6,265 bases of DNA from CAZESH01 sp964514665 (GTDB lineage: Bacteria > Bacillota > Bacilli > Paenibacillales > KCTC-25726): contig CAZESH010000262.1 in the NCBI GenBank assembly GCA_964514665.1, positions 1-6,265 on the forward strand, given 5' to 3'. This document shows, piece after piece, positions 1-6,022 of this stretch. The position numbers and the translations under genes are program-made. The notes below the pieces were generated by a model, which was given only the letters and a program-made list of their open reading frames with translations, ran no database searches and was not told where the DNA came from. The number at the start of each line of letters is the position of its first letter. Within the stretch, counting starts at the first letter, position 1.

Positions 1-1280
1 TGTTTGTCCGGCTTGATCAGGAAGAATACCAAACCCAGTGTCAGTAGAGAAAGCACGGACACCGTGATGAAGATTGAAGCATGGGATATGCCCATCAGCC
101 AGCCGAACAGCGGCGGACCGAAGGCTACCCCGAAAAAGCGCAAACTGCTGTATAAAGATGTAATCATTCCGCGTTCTTCCTTTTGCACCGATCCGGTAAT
201 CATGGTATTCAAGCAGGGCAGCAATAAGCCCGTTCCGATGCTGCTGATCGTTAAAAGCCCGATGAATACGTAAATATTTTTAAAAAGAAAGATCGTTAAA
301 GCTAGCGCAACCGTCATCAGGATAAGTCCGATATTCATCAACCATCGCATCAGCACACCGTTTTTCTTGATTACACTTCCTGTCGTGTAAGAGGTCACCA
401 CCATGCCCATCAATGGAACGGCAAGCACAGCGCCTTTCAGTATGCCGTTAATGGAGTAGGGCTTTTTTTCCAATATATCCGACAAATAAAAAAGTACGCC
501 AAACAGAATAAAAAGAGCCAGTGAACCGGCAAAAAAAGCGGTAATCAGCCAGCGGCCCTTCTGCTTGAACTGCTCCTTTATTTTTTTAATGTAAGCCTTT
601 AGCGTTGGGGCTTCTTTTTTCTTTTCCGGTTCTTTGATCAGCCAGAGCATGAGCAGCAGGGCAGCCAAACAAAAAAGCGGAAAAGCAAAAAATGCGGCAT
701 ACCAAACGATCAGGGCCAGAAGCGATCCGAGAATCGGACTCACCACTTTGCCTGTCCCGTTTGCGGCCTCCGACAATCCGAGCGCTTTGCTTTCGGTTCC
801 GCCTTGGTACATGTCGCCGATCAGCGCCATTGCAATCGGCGATGTTCCCGCCGCGCCCATTCCTTGTATGGCCCTTGAAATGAGGATGATCGTGTAGGAG
901 TTCCATACGGCTCCGAATCCGGCAAGAATCCCGGCACCGCCATAAACGATCAAAGAAGGGATCATCACAGCTTTACGGGAGAAGCGGTCCGACAAGTAGC
1001 CGACGATGGGAATGAATAAGCCTGCGGTCAAAGAAAACAAGGTAATTACCAAGCTGGTTTGAAATTGGTTGAGATCAAGCCGCCTTTTCATTTCCGGTAA
1101 AACCGGAACCAGCATTGAATTTCCGAGCACAAGCACAATCGGTACGGAGGAAAGCGCCAAAAATTCAAGTATTTTGGACTTTCCTTTTTTGGCGTTTTCC
1201 GGTTGATCTTTTTGACTGCTTCGGCCTTTTCCGGCTTGGGGGGAACGAACCTGCCTTCTGCCTGTTTTTATGTTGTCCAT
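1..1280 (-). CDS. MFS transporter, 12-TM drug/efflux type (3' end cut by window edge)
   Basis: Proton-driven secondary transporter of the inner membrane, most like the drug:H+ antiporter (DHA1-type) branch. Reading leftward from ATG at 1280-1278 the frame stays open to the window edge, giving 426 complete codons, which is already about full length for the family, so only a few C-terminal residues are probably missing. The first ~35 residues are hydrophilic and rich in K, R and Q, a cytoplasmic tail. Hydrophobic segments then alternate with short loops. The MFS motif A loop between TM2 and TM3 is visible at residues 94-103 (GYLSDRFSRK), and a motif-B-like RAIQGMG at 136-142 lies in TM4. A basic central loop (about 216-243, EPEKKKE...) separates the two six-helix halves. 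The start is supported by GAGGTGA (complement of 1291-1297) ten bases upstream. It is transcribed divergently from the thioredoxin-like gene. Substrate unknown; siderophore export (YmfD-like) or multidrug export are both possible. Confidence 0.9.
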   Translation of the reverse strand, partial: MDNIKTGRRQVRSPQAGKGRSSQKDQPENAKKGKSKILEFLALSSVPIVLVLGNSMLVPVLPEMKRRLDLNQFQTSLVITLFSLTAGLFIPIVGYLSDRFSRKAVMIPSLIVYGGAGILAGFGAVWNSYTIILISRAIQGMGAAGTSPIAMALIGDMYQGGTESKALGLSEAANGTGKVVSPILGSLLALIVWYAAFFAFPLFCLAALLLMLWLIKEPEKKKEAPTLKAYIKKIKEQFKQKGRWLITAFFAGSLALFILFGVLFYLSDILEKKPYSINGILKGAVLAVPLMGMVVTSYTTGSVIKKNGVLMRWLMNIGLILMTVALALTIFLFKNIYVFIGLLTISSIGTGLLLPCLNTMITGSVQKEERGMITSLYSSLRFFGVAFGPPLFGWLMGISHASIFITVSVLSLLTLGLVFFLIKPDK

Positions 1281-1375
1281 TATGTCGATTTCACCTCGGG
1301 TCTGATTGTAAGTTTAATGTTCCCGCCCCTTTAACGGCACATGCGAATTTTTGATTGGAAAAAGCGGCGGAGAAA

Positions 1376-1405
1376 TTGGCTTTTTTGTTTGAGAAACGCT
1401 ATGAT
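1376..1405 (+). promoter_or_regulatory. candidate sigma-A promoter of the thioredoxin-like gene
   Basis: A -35-like TTGGCT (1376-1381) and a -10-like TATGAT (1400-1405) are separated by 18 bases. Transcription would start near 1412, leaving a leader of about 29 bases before the ATG at 1441. The -35 box matches only four of six consensus positions, so this is a moderate candidate. No operator or leader structure is obvious in the rest of the 1281-1440 intergenic region. Confidence 0.5.
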
Positions 1406-1440
1406 ATTAAGCGATAAGATTAGTAAAAGGAAGGAATGCA

Positions 1441-1974
1441 ATGAGGAAAAACTGGATTATAGCTGCAATCGTCATTGTTCTTGCAGGTATTGCCGTTTAT
1501 CAGAATTTTATCGTCGGGAAGCATACCGCATCAGCCAAGGAAGCGGCGCCCAAACCGAACTTCTTGGCGCCAACGCTTAAGCTTACGGGGCTTGATGGAC
1601 AGAGCTATAAGATTGGTGGCAAGCGCGACAAGCCGTTATTTATCAATTTTTGGGCGTCATGGTGCGATCCATGCAAAAAAGAAGCTCCGGATCTAGTTTC
1701 CAATTTTGTGAAATACAAGGATAAAATCGATCTGTATGCAATCAATTCTACAAGCCTCGATTCAGAAGAAGATGCGAAATCGTTCGCTAAACAGTATAAA
1801 TTTCCTTTTCCTGTTTTGTTGGATTTAAAGGGAAACGCAATCGACGCCTATCGGGTGGGAGGCTATCCGACGAGCTTTTTGATTGATAAGAACGGTGTCG
1901 TGCAGGATGTGATCGTCGGTCTTTTGACCCCGAAGGAATTGGAACGGAAGTTTCAGGAATTGGCCGCGGATTAG
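1441..1974 (+). CDS. ResA/TlpA-like membrane-anchored thiol-disulfide oxidoreductase
   Basis: A 177-residue thioredoxin-fold protein of the TlpA/ResA group, which reduces disulfides on the outer face of the membrane, classically in apocytochrome c before heme attachment. Residues 5-20 are one uncleaved-looking hydrophobic segment after a short basic N-terminus (MRKN), so the catalytic domain should be anchored and extracytoplasmic. The domain starts about residue 42. The active site is WCDPC at 74-78 (C75, C78), inside the typical FINFWASWCDPCKKEAP context, and the conserved cis-proline is P143 in GGYPTSF. The dipeptide between the cysteines is Asp-Pro; Bacillus ResA has Glu-Pro. The start has an SD around 1429-1435 five bases before the ATG. 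No ccdA or resBC neighbour is visible, so a cytochrome-c role is unproven. General reductase (StoA-like, spore-related) or stress functions are alternatives. A terminator follows immediately. Confidence 0.93.
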   Translation: MRKNWIIAAIVIVLAGIAVYQNFIVGKHTASAKEAAPKPNFLAPTLKLTGLDGQSYKIGGKRDKPLFINFWASWCDPCKKEAPDLVSNFVKYKDKIDLYAINSTSLDSEEDAKSFAKQYKFPFPVLLDLKGNAIDAYRVGGYPTSFLIDKNGVVQDVIVGLLTPKELERKFQELAAD

Positions 1975-1999
1975 TTGGAAAACTTCAATTTGCAAACTC

Positions 2000-2030
2000 A
2001 AAAAAGCTGCCCGATCGGGGCAGCTTTTTT
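2000..2030. terminator. bidirectional rho-independent terminator between convergent genes
   Basis: A 7-bp GC-rich stem, GCTGCCC (2006-2012) with GGGCAGC (2018-2024), encloses a 5-base loop and is flanked by six A on the left and six T on the right. It therefore gives a stem plus U-run in both directions. It sits 25 bases after the thioredoxin-like stop and 43 bases after the cimA stop read from the other strand, so it can end both convergent transcripts. Confidence 0.92.
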
Positions 2031-2073
2031 GAAAAAAAGATTCATGATTTAATGTTGGATAATCGGTTTAATG

Positions 2074-3696
2074 TCAGTGGTTGATCAACCCGACCCGCTC
2101 AGGTTGGATTCCTTGGGTATTGGAAGTTCTTGTTTTCCCCAAGAGGGCATAACGCATGCTGTCAATCAATGCCTGCCAGCTTGCTTCGATAACATTCTCC
2201 GAAACGCCGACGGTGTTCCAGGTGTTGTCCATGCTGGTCGATTCGATCAAGACACGGACCTTGGCTGCCGTTGCATCCTTCTCATCGAGCACCCTGACCT
2301 TATAATCAGACAAGTGCATGTGCTGAATATCTGGATAAAACTGTACAAGCGCTTTGCGCAGAGCGCTGTCCAAGGCGTTGACCGGGCCGTTTCCTTCAGC
2401 GGCCGTATAGACGGTTTCGCCATGCACCCGCAATTTGATGATCGCTTCCGAGACGACGGCATGATCTGCGCTTTTCTCCACAATAATCTTAAACGATTCG
2501 AGCACGAACACTTCCTCGATATTGCCGAAGGCTTGTCGCAGCAGCAGCTCGAGCGAGGCGTCGGCGCCTTCGAATTGATAGCCCTGGTGCTCCAGGTCTT
2601 TGATTTGTTGGATGATTTCTTTGGATTTCATGTTCTCTGCACTCAAATCCAGGTTCAATTCCTGCGCTTTGAACAGCAGGTTGCTTTGACCGGCAAGCTC
2701 CGAAACGAGCACGCGCTGCTTGTTGCCCACCAATTCGGGTACGATGTGCTCGTAGGTACTGGGATGCTTCATGATCGCCGACACATGAATACCGCCTTTG
2801 TGGGCAAAGGCCCCCGCGCCTACATAAGGCAGGTTGATCGGCATATGCACATTGGCGATTTCGCTGACATATCTGGAGACGTTCGTAAGCTGCTTTAGCT
2901 GTTCATCGTCGATTGCCCGGTAATTCATTTTCAACTGCAGGTTGGGAATGATCGAAATCAGATTGGCGTTGCCGCAGCGTTCGCCCAGACCGTTCATTGT
3001 GCCTTGCACCTGACGCGCTCCCGCCTGAACGGCGGCAAGACTGTTGGCCACGCCAAGCTCGCAATCGTTATGAGCATGAATGCCGATCGGGGTTTGAACG
3101 GTTTCAGCAGCCAGCTTTACCATTCTGGATACTTCCTCCGGAAGGCTTCCTCCGTTGGTGTCGCAGAGCACAATCCAGTCAGCTCCAGCTTCCTCAGCTT
3201 TCTTGATTGTGGCCACCGCGTATTCGGGATTGTTCTTGTATCCGTCGAAGAAATGCTCGGCGTCGTATATAACCTCAAGACCTTTGCTTTTCAAATACAA
3301 GACGGAATCGTAAATCATCGCCAAATTTTCTTCCAACGTCGTTCCGAGTGCCGTTGTCACATGAAAATCCCATGACTTTCCGAAGATTGTGGCGACGCTT
3401 ACTCCTGAATCAAGAATAAGATTGAGGTTTGCGTCTTTTTCGGGTTCCGTTCCTTTGCGCCTGGTGCTGCCGAATGCGGTTATTTTGGCATGGCGCAAAT
3501 TGAGCTCGCCCGCTCTTTTGAAAAATTCGATGTCCTTGGAATTGCTTCCCGGCCAACCGCCTTCAATATAATGAACGCCCAATGTATCCAGCTTGCGGGC
3601 AATTTTTAATTTGTCTTCCACGGACAAACTGATACCCTCGCCTTGGGTTCCGTCACGCAGTGTTGTATCGAAGATTTTGATCGTCGTTTCAGACAT
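2074..3696 (-). CDS. cimA: (R)-citramalate synthase
   Basis: Condenses pyruvate and acetyl-CoA to (R)-citramalate, the first step of the threonine-independent route to 2-oxobutyrate and isoleucine; cytosolic. The 540-residue protein has the HMGL-like TIM-barrel first: DTTLRDGTQ at 10-18 (R14, metal ligand D15), HAHND at 207-211 (metal ligands H207 and H209) and GLGERCGN at 236-243 (N243). A linker follows, then a LeuA-type dimerisation/allosteric domain from about 390 to 520. EGGWPGSNSKD (45-55) and AFGSTRRKG (74-82) are, as I recall, characteristic of the citramalate synthase clade and differ from 2-isopropylmalate synthase, which carries a VGFP-type segment at the first site. Start: ATG at 3696-3694 with a perfect AGGAGG (complement of 3705-3710) eight bases away. 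The gene is monocistronic in view, with its own promoter and terminator and no ilv/leu genes beside it. The allosteric domain suggests end-product (isoleucine) feedback; this is family knowledge. LeuA or homocitrate synthase are less likely alternatives. Confidence 0.93.
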   Translation of the reverse strand: MSETTIKIFDTTLRDGTQGEGISLSVEDKLKIARKLDTLGVHYIEGGWPGSNSKDIEFFKRAGELNLRHAKITAFGSTRRKGTEPEKDANLNLILDSGVSVATIFGKSWDFHVTTALGTTLEENLAMIYDSVLYLKSKGLEVIYDAEHFFDGYKNNPEYAVATIKKAEEAGADWIVLCDTNGGSLPEEVSRMVKLAAETVQTPIGIHAHNDCELGVANSLAAVQAGARQVQGTMNGLGERCGNANLISIIPNLQLKMNYRAIDDEQLKQLTNVSRYVSEIANVHMPINLPYVGAGAFAHKGGIHVSAIMKHPSTYEHIVPELVGNKQRVLVSELAGQSNLLFKAQELNLDLSAENMKSKEIIQQIKDLEHQGYQFEGADASLELLLRQAFGNIEEVFVLESFKIIVEKSADHAVVSEAIIKLRVHGETVYTAAEGNGPVNALDSALRKALVQFYPDIQHMHLSDYKVRVLDEKDATAAKVRVLIESTSMDNTWNTVGVSENVIEASWQALIDSMRYALLGKTRTSNTQGIQPERVGLINH

Positions 3697-3731
3697 TAAT
3701 CTGTCCTCCTAGGGTCCAAGTATATTCACTT

Positions 3732-3760
3732 ATTATAGCACTAGGGAGGGGAAATGTGGA
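3732..3760 (-). promoter_or_regulatory. extended -10 promoter of cimA
   Basis: On the minus strand a perfect TATAAT (complement of 3732-3737) is preceded by TGC, forming an extended -10 element. A weak -35, TCCACA (complement of 3755-3760), lies 17 bases upstream. Transcription would begin near 3725, giving a leader of only about 30 bases. That is too short for a T-box or an attenuator, so amino-acid control, if any, must act at the promoter or on the enzyme. Confidence 0.75.
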
Positions 3761-3816
3761 TAGGATTTGCGGCGATTTTGTGCGCTTGCTGCAAAAAGCT
3801 GCCGCGAGTGTTGTGC

Positions 3817-3845
3817 TTGACCGCTTTAAACGCAGGCTGTACACT
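3817..3845 (+). promoter_or_regulatory. candidate promoter of the queF-dinB unit
   Basis: TTGACC (3817-3822, five of six -35 positions) and TACACT (3840-3845, four of six -10 positions) are exactly 17 bases apart. The predicted start, six to eight bases after the -10, falls at 3851-3853, at the first bases of the leader pseudoknot. The leader to the queF ATG would be about 56 bases. I see no LexA-type SOS box around it. Confidence 0.6.
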
Positions 3846-3850
3846 CGAAT

Positions 3851-3890
3851 TGGAGAATATTTAGGCTCCACGCATGTTTATTTCTAAATA
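3851..3890 (+). promoter_or_regulatory. putative H-type pseudoknot in the queF leader (riboswitch-like)
   Basis: Stem 1 is TGGAG (3851-3855) with CTCCA (3866-3870). Inside its loop, TATTTAG (3858-3864) is perfectly complementary to CTAAATA (3884-3890) downstream, giving a 7-bp stem 2. Loops are 2 bases (AA), 1 base (G3865) and 13 bases (3871-3883), lengths that suit an H-type pseudoknot. The structure ends six bases before the GGAGG of queF. Small preQ1 riboswitches have this general shape and control queuosine genes, but the class I hallmarks (a C-containing core that pairs with the ligand and an A-rich third loop) are absent. The complementarity is seen; a ligand-sensing role is inferred. 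Stem 2 is AU-rich and could be chance. Confidence 0.45.
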
Positions 3891-3907
3891 GAAAGCGGAG
3901 GTTTATC

Positions 3908-4267
3908 ATGTCAACAACACCGTCTAGGGAATTAACTGCCGTACCCAATCCCCATCCGGACAGGGAATATGAAGTGGAGATCGATTGCCCGGAATTTACC
4001 GCGCTATGCCCGGTTACGGGGCAGCCTGATTTTGCCACCATCACCTTTAAATATATGCCGGGTCCAAGCATTGTCGAACTAAAATCGCTGAAGCTTTATC
4101 TTTGGAGCTTTCGTGATGAAGGGCATTTCCATGAAGATGTCACCAATCAAATGCTCAAGGATTTTGTTGCAGCCATAAAGCCGAAAAAACTGCAGGTAGT
4201 CGGCAAGTTTAATGTGCGCGGCGGGATTTACACGACCGTCAGAGCCGAATATGAGCAGGAGCGGTGA
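3908..4267 (+). CDS. queF: NADPH-dependent preQ0 reductase (7-cyano-7-deazaguanine reductase), short form
   Basis: Reduces the nitrile of preQ0 to the aminomethyl group of preQ1, using two NADPH, the last step before tRNA-guanine transglycosylase inserts the base on the way to queuosine; cytosolic. The 119-residue protein is a single tunnelling-fold (unimodular) QueF. C34 in CPEFTALCPVTGQPDF is the nucleophile that forms the thioimide with preQ0 and D41 is the acid, matching the C55/D62 spacing of the Bacillus subtilis enzyme. The QueF motif follows as ELKSLKLYLWSFRDEGHFHE (57-76), with E57 and the FHE substrate residues. The protein is shorter than the 165-residue B. subtilis enzyme because both the N-terminal extension and the C-terminal tail after RGGIYT are missing; all catalytic parts are present. 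GGAGG at 3897-3901 supports the start, and no in-frame start exists upstream before the stop near 3828. The end overlaps dinB by 17 bases. No queC, queD or queE is in view. Confidence 0.93.
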   Translation: MSTTPSRELTAVPNPHPDREYEVEIDCPEFTALCPVTGQPDFATITFKYMPGPSIVELKSLKLYLWSFRDEGHFHEDVTNQMLKDFVAAIKPKKLQVVGKFNVRGGIYTTVRAEYEQER

Positions 4268-5585
4268 TGCATATCCCGCCAAAGGTCGGGTCATACTTCA
4301 TATTGATATGAACGCTTTTTACTGCTCTGTGCATGAAGCGGTGGAGCCGGAGAAATACAAAGGCAAGGCTATCGCCGTTTCCGGCAGCGTGGAAGCGCGA
4401 AAGGGGATTATCGTCACCTCTTCCTATTCCGCCAGAAAACGCGGAGTCCGCACGGGCATGCAGGTATGGCAGGCCAAGAAGCTATGTCCCGAACTTGCGA
4501 TCATTCAGCCGGATTTTGATCTTTACCGGGCATTTTCCAATGCTTTTATCAAAATTTCTTTTGAATATTCACCGCTTGTAGAAGTGATGTCGATTGACGA
4601 ATGCTTTATCGATATTACCGGCTCCCGGCAGTTCGGCACACCGCTGGAAATCGCCGCGAAAATTCAAGCCAGAATCCGTGAAGAACTGCTGCTGCCCTGT
4701 TCGATCGGTGTAGCTCCGAACAAACTGCTTGCGAAAATGGCCTCAGATATGAAAAAACCGAACGGCATTTCCGTTTTAAGGCTGAGGGACGTTCCTGGGG
4801 TTTTATGGGAAAAGCCGTGCGAATCCCTATACGGTATCGGAGAACGGACTGCAGAAAAGCTGAAACGAATCAATATTGTCACGATCGGACAACTGGCGCT
4901 TGCAGACGAAGCCCTGTTAAGCAATCATTTCGGGGTAAACGGCATTTGGCTGAAGCAGGCCGCGAACGGAAGGGACGATTCGCTTGTAAACCCGCATAGG
5001 GACAGGAACAAATCGATCGGTCATACGACGACGCTGCCGAAAAATTTAAGCAAAGTCGATGAGATACGCAAAGTGTTTCTTAATCTGGCCGATCAGGTTG
5101 CGCGCAGACTTCGCAGACAGGGCCTGCTCGCTCATACCGTCCAGATCACGATTCGCGATCCGGAGATGAAAACAGTCACGCGTTCGGGCACGTTGAAGCA
5201 ATTGACAGAAAACGCGGATGAAATTTATCATGAGGCCTGCCGCTTGTTCGACAACGGCTGGAAAACGGACAAAGCCGTTCGTCTGCTCGGCATTACCTTG
5301 CAAAATCTGCAGCTTAAAGCAGATACGGCGATGCAAATGGATTTGTTCGAATATGAGAAGCAGCCGAAAAAAGAAAAGCTGAACGAAACGATGGACAGAT
5401 TGCGCGATAAGTTCGGGGAGGATGCTTTATTGACGGCGGGAATGCTGAGCGACGACCCATCTGCTCTGATCCGCAATCATAAAAGAAGAGGCACCTCGCT
5501 TCAGCTCGATCATCTTCGTTTGCGAGCGGATGAAAATGAAGATGCCGGCTCCGATAAAAACCATCGAAATCCGAGAACGAATTAA
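4251..5585 (+). CDS. dinB: DNA polymerase IV (Y-family translesion polymerase, YqjH-like)
   Basis: Low-fidelity polymerase that copies past lesions and extends mismatched ends. From ATG 4251 it has 444 residues. Palm and fingers: HIDMNAFYCSVHEA near the N-terminus contains the catalytic D19 and the steric-gate position Y24; SIDECFID supplies D116 and E117. SIGVAPNKLLAKMASDMKKP completes the palm. A thumb helix-hairpin-helix, GIGERTAEKL, starts at 195. The little finger runs from about K254 to 357. The C-terminal QMDLF (362-366) fits the beta-clamp-binding pentapeptide, and a hydrophilic tail follows. The start is uncertain: 4251 lies inside queF and has no clear SD, while another ATG in the same frame at 4212 would add 13 residues, also with a poor SD. 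Both imply coupling to queF translation. The conserved fold begins only at about residue 13, so either start keeps the enzyme whole. No SOS box is seen upstream. Confidence 0.93.
   Translation: MSRSGDAYPAKGRVILHIDMNAFYCSVHEAVEPEKYKGKAIAVSGSVEARKGIIVTSSYSARKRGVRTGMQVWQAKKLCPELAIIQPDFDLYRAFSNAFIKISFEYSPLVEVMSIDECFIDITGSRQFGTPLEIAAKIQARIREELLLPCSIGVAPNKLLAKMASDMKKPNGISVLRLRDVPGVLWEKPCESLYGIGERTAEKLKRINIVTIGQLALADEALLSNHFGVNGIWLKQAANGRDDSLVNPHRDRNKSIGHTTTLPKNLSKVDEIRKVFLNLADQVARRLRRQGLLAHTVQITIRDPEMKTVTRSGTLKQLTENADEIYHEACRLFDNGWKTDKAVRLLGITLQNLQLKADTAMQMDLFEYEKQPKKEKLNETMDRLRDKFGEDALLTAGMLSDDPSALIRNHKRRGTSLQLDHLRLRADENEDAGSDKNHRNPRTN
4257..4269 (+). promoter_or_regulatory. SD and TGATG overlap at queF end that points to a decoy frame
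   Basis: AGGAG (4257-4261) lies five bases before ATG 4267-4269, which overlaps the queF stop as TGATG. This looks like a classical coupled start, but the frame is +1 relative to dinB and stops at 4309-4311 after 14 codons. No standard dinB-frame start codon lies at a suitable distance after this SD. It may capture ribosomes and modulate dinB, or be fortuitous. Confidence 0.35.
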
Positions 5586-5599
5586 TTCCTGTCCGATAT

Positions 5600-5628
5600 T
5601 TGAAATCTGTGCGATTTTATATTATATT
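5600..5628 (+). promoter_or_regulatory. sigma-A-type promoter of fer
   Basis: TTGAAA (5600-5605) and TATATT (5623-5628) are separated by 17 bases, each matching five of six consensus positions. Transcription would begin near 5635, with a leader of about 37 bases carrying AGGAGGG. The element lies just past the dinB stop, so fer can be expressed independently; read-through from queF-dinB is also possible because no terminator intervenes. Confidence 0.75.
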
Positions 5629-5671
5629 TATAAGCGGATTATTAATGCGCTAAATCATAGGAGGGTTAATC

Positions 5672-5908
5672 ATGGCAAAATATACATGGGTGGAAAAAGA
5701 TACTTGCATCGCATGCGGCGCTTGCGGAGCAACGGCCCCGGATATTTACGATTACGACGACGACGGCATTGCCGAAGTAATTTTCGGCGGCGACAACAAT
5801 CGCGGGGTTACCGAAATCTCGGAAGATCTCTACGACGATCTGCAGGACGCGCAGGATGGCTGCCCCACCGAATCGATCAAAATCGCAGACGAACCTTTCA
5901 ACAAATAA
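5672..5908 (+). CDS. fer: single-cluster [4Fe-4S] ferredoxin
   Basis: Small cytosolic one-electron carrier of 78 residues. Cluster ligands are C12, C15 and C18 (TCIACGACGA) plus a remote C64 followed by proline (GCPTESI), the arrangement of Bacillus-type ferredoxins with one [4Fe-4S] cluster. The second cluster motif of clostridial 2[4Fe-4S] ferredoxins is absent. The chain is strongly acidic, notably in the YDYDDDG stretch, as expected for docking to basic partner surfaces. The sequence is very close to what I recall of B. subtilis Fer, including the MAKYT start and the IADEPF end, which makes the start secure; AGGAGGG (5659-5665) lies six bases before the ATG. Two stop codons in tandem (TAATAA) end it. 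In B. subtilis Fer is linked to electron supply for P450s and desaturation; the partner here is unknown. Confidence 0.96.
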   Translation: MAKYTWVEKDTCIACGACGATAPDIYDYDDDGIAEVIFGGDNNRGVTEISEDLYDDLQDAQDGCPTESIKIADEPFNK

Positions 5909-5938
5909 TAAAAATTTGAGTTTACCTGCATCATGTGC

Positions 5939-5974
5939 AAAGAAAAGGATGGCGCTTCCGCCATCCTTTTCTTT
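5939..5974. terminator. strong rho-independent terminator after fer
   Basis: A perfect stem of about 14-16 bp, with core GGATGGCG (5947-5954) and CGCCATCC (5959-5966), closes a CTTC tetraloop. It is extended by AAAA/TTTT and outer A-T pairs, and a T-rich run follows. It ends fer, and probably any queF-dinB read-through, and insulates the following regulator gene. The left A-run would also allow it to work on the opposite strand. Confidence 0.93.
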
Positions 5975-5993
5975 ATTTCCAGCTCCTAATGAT

Positions 5994-6022
5994 TTGACAT
6001 TATTAATAAATAACATTAAAAT
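5994..6022 (+). promoter_or_regulatory. strong promoter of the Lrp/AsnC-family gene
   Basis: A perfect TTGACA (5994-5999) is followed after 17 bases by TAAAAT (6017-6022), five of six -10 positions. The expected start is near 6029, with a leader of about 28 bases. The flanking 6001-6039 DNA is almost pure A+T and holds a TATTAA/TTAATA dyad (6001-6006, 6034-6039) centred on the -10 region. Lrp-type proteins often bind such AT-rich dyads and repress themselves; autoregulation here is only inferred. Confidence 0.75.

Noticed and set aside
634..897. Plus-strand and alternative minus-strand frames inside the transporter gene
   Set aside because: They are shadows of the minus-strand MFS frame, whose translation shows membrane helices and motif A.
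1305..1335. Promoter for the MFS transporter (minus-strand TACAAT at 1310-1305)
   Set aside because: The -10-like hexamer is good but no acceptable -35 lies 16-18 bases away; too weak to annotate.
2071..2898. 275-codon open frame on the plus strand antisense to cimA
   Set aside because: It lies wholly antisense to a gene with clear catalytic motifs, lacks a convincing SD and resembles no family; it is a codon-bias shadow.
3769..3805. Imperfect inverted repeat GCGGC ... GCCGC between the cimA and queF promoters
   Set aside because: Only two short interrupted helices (GCGGC/GCCGC and TTTTG/CAAAA) with no T-run; neither a terminator nor a clear operator.
3851..3890. Canonical class I preQ1 riboswitch call
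   Set aside because: The shape is similar but the conserved core bases and the A-rich tail before the second strand of stem 2 are not there, so I report only an unclassified pseudoknot.
4212..4250. dinB start at ATG 4212 (13 extra residues)
   Set aside because: Possible, but the extra residues (MCAAGFTRPSEPN) lie deep in queF, have a poor SD and are not part of the conserved fold; 4251 is preferred, not proven.
5666..6016. 116-codon minus-strand frame across fer and its terminator
   Set aside because: It is antisense to the ferredoxin and runs through a perfect terminator hairpin; no SD or family features.
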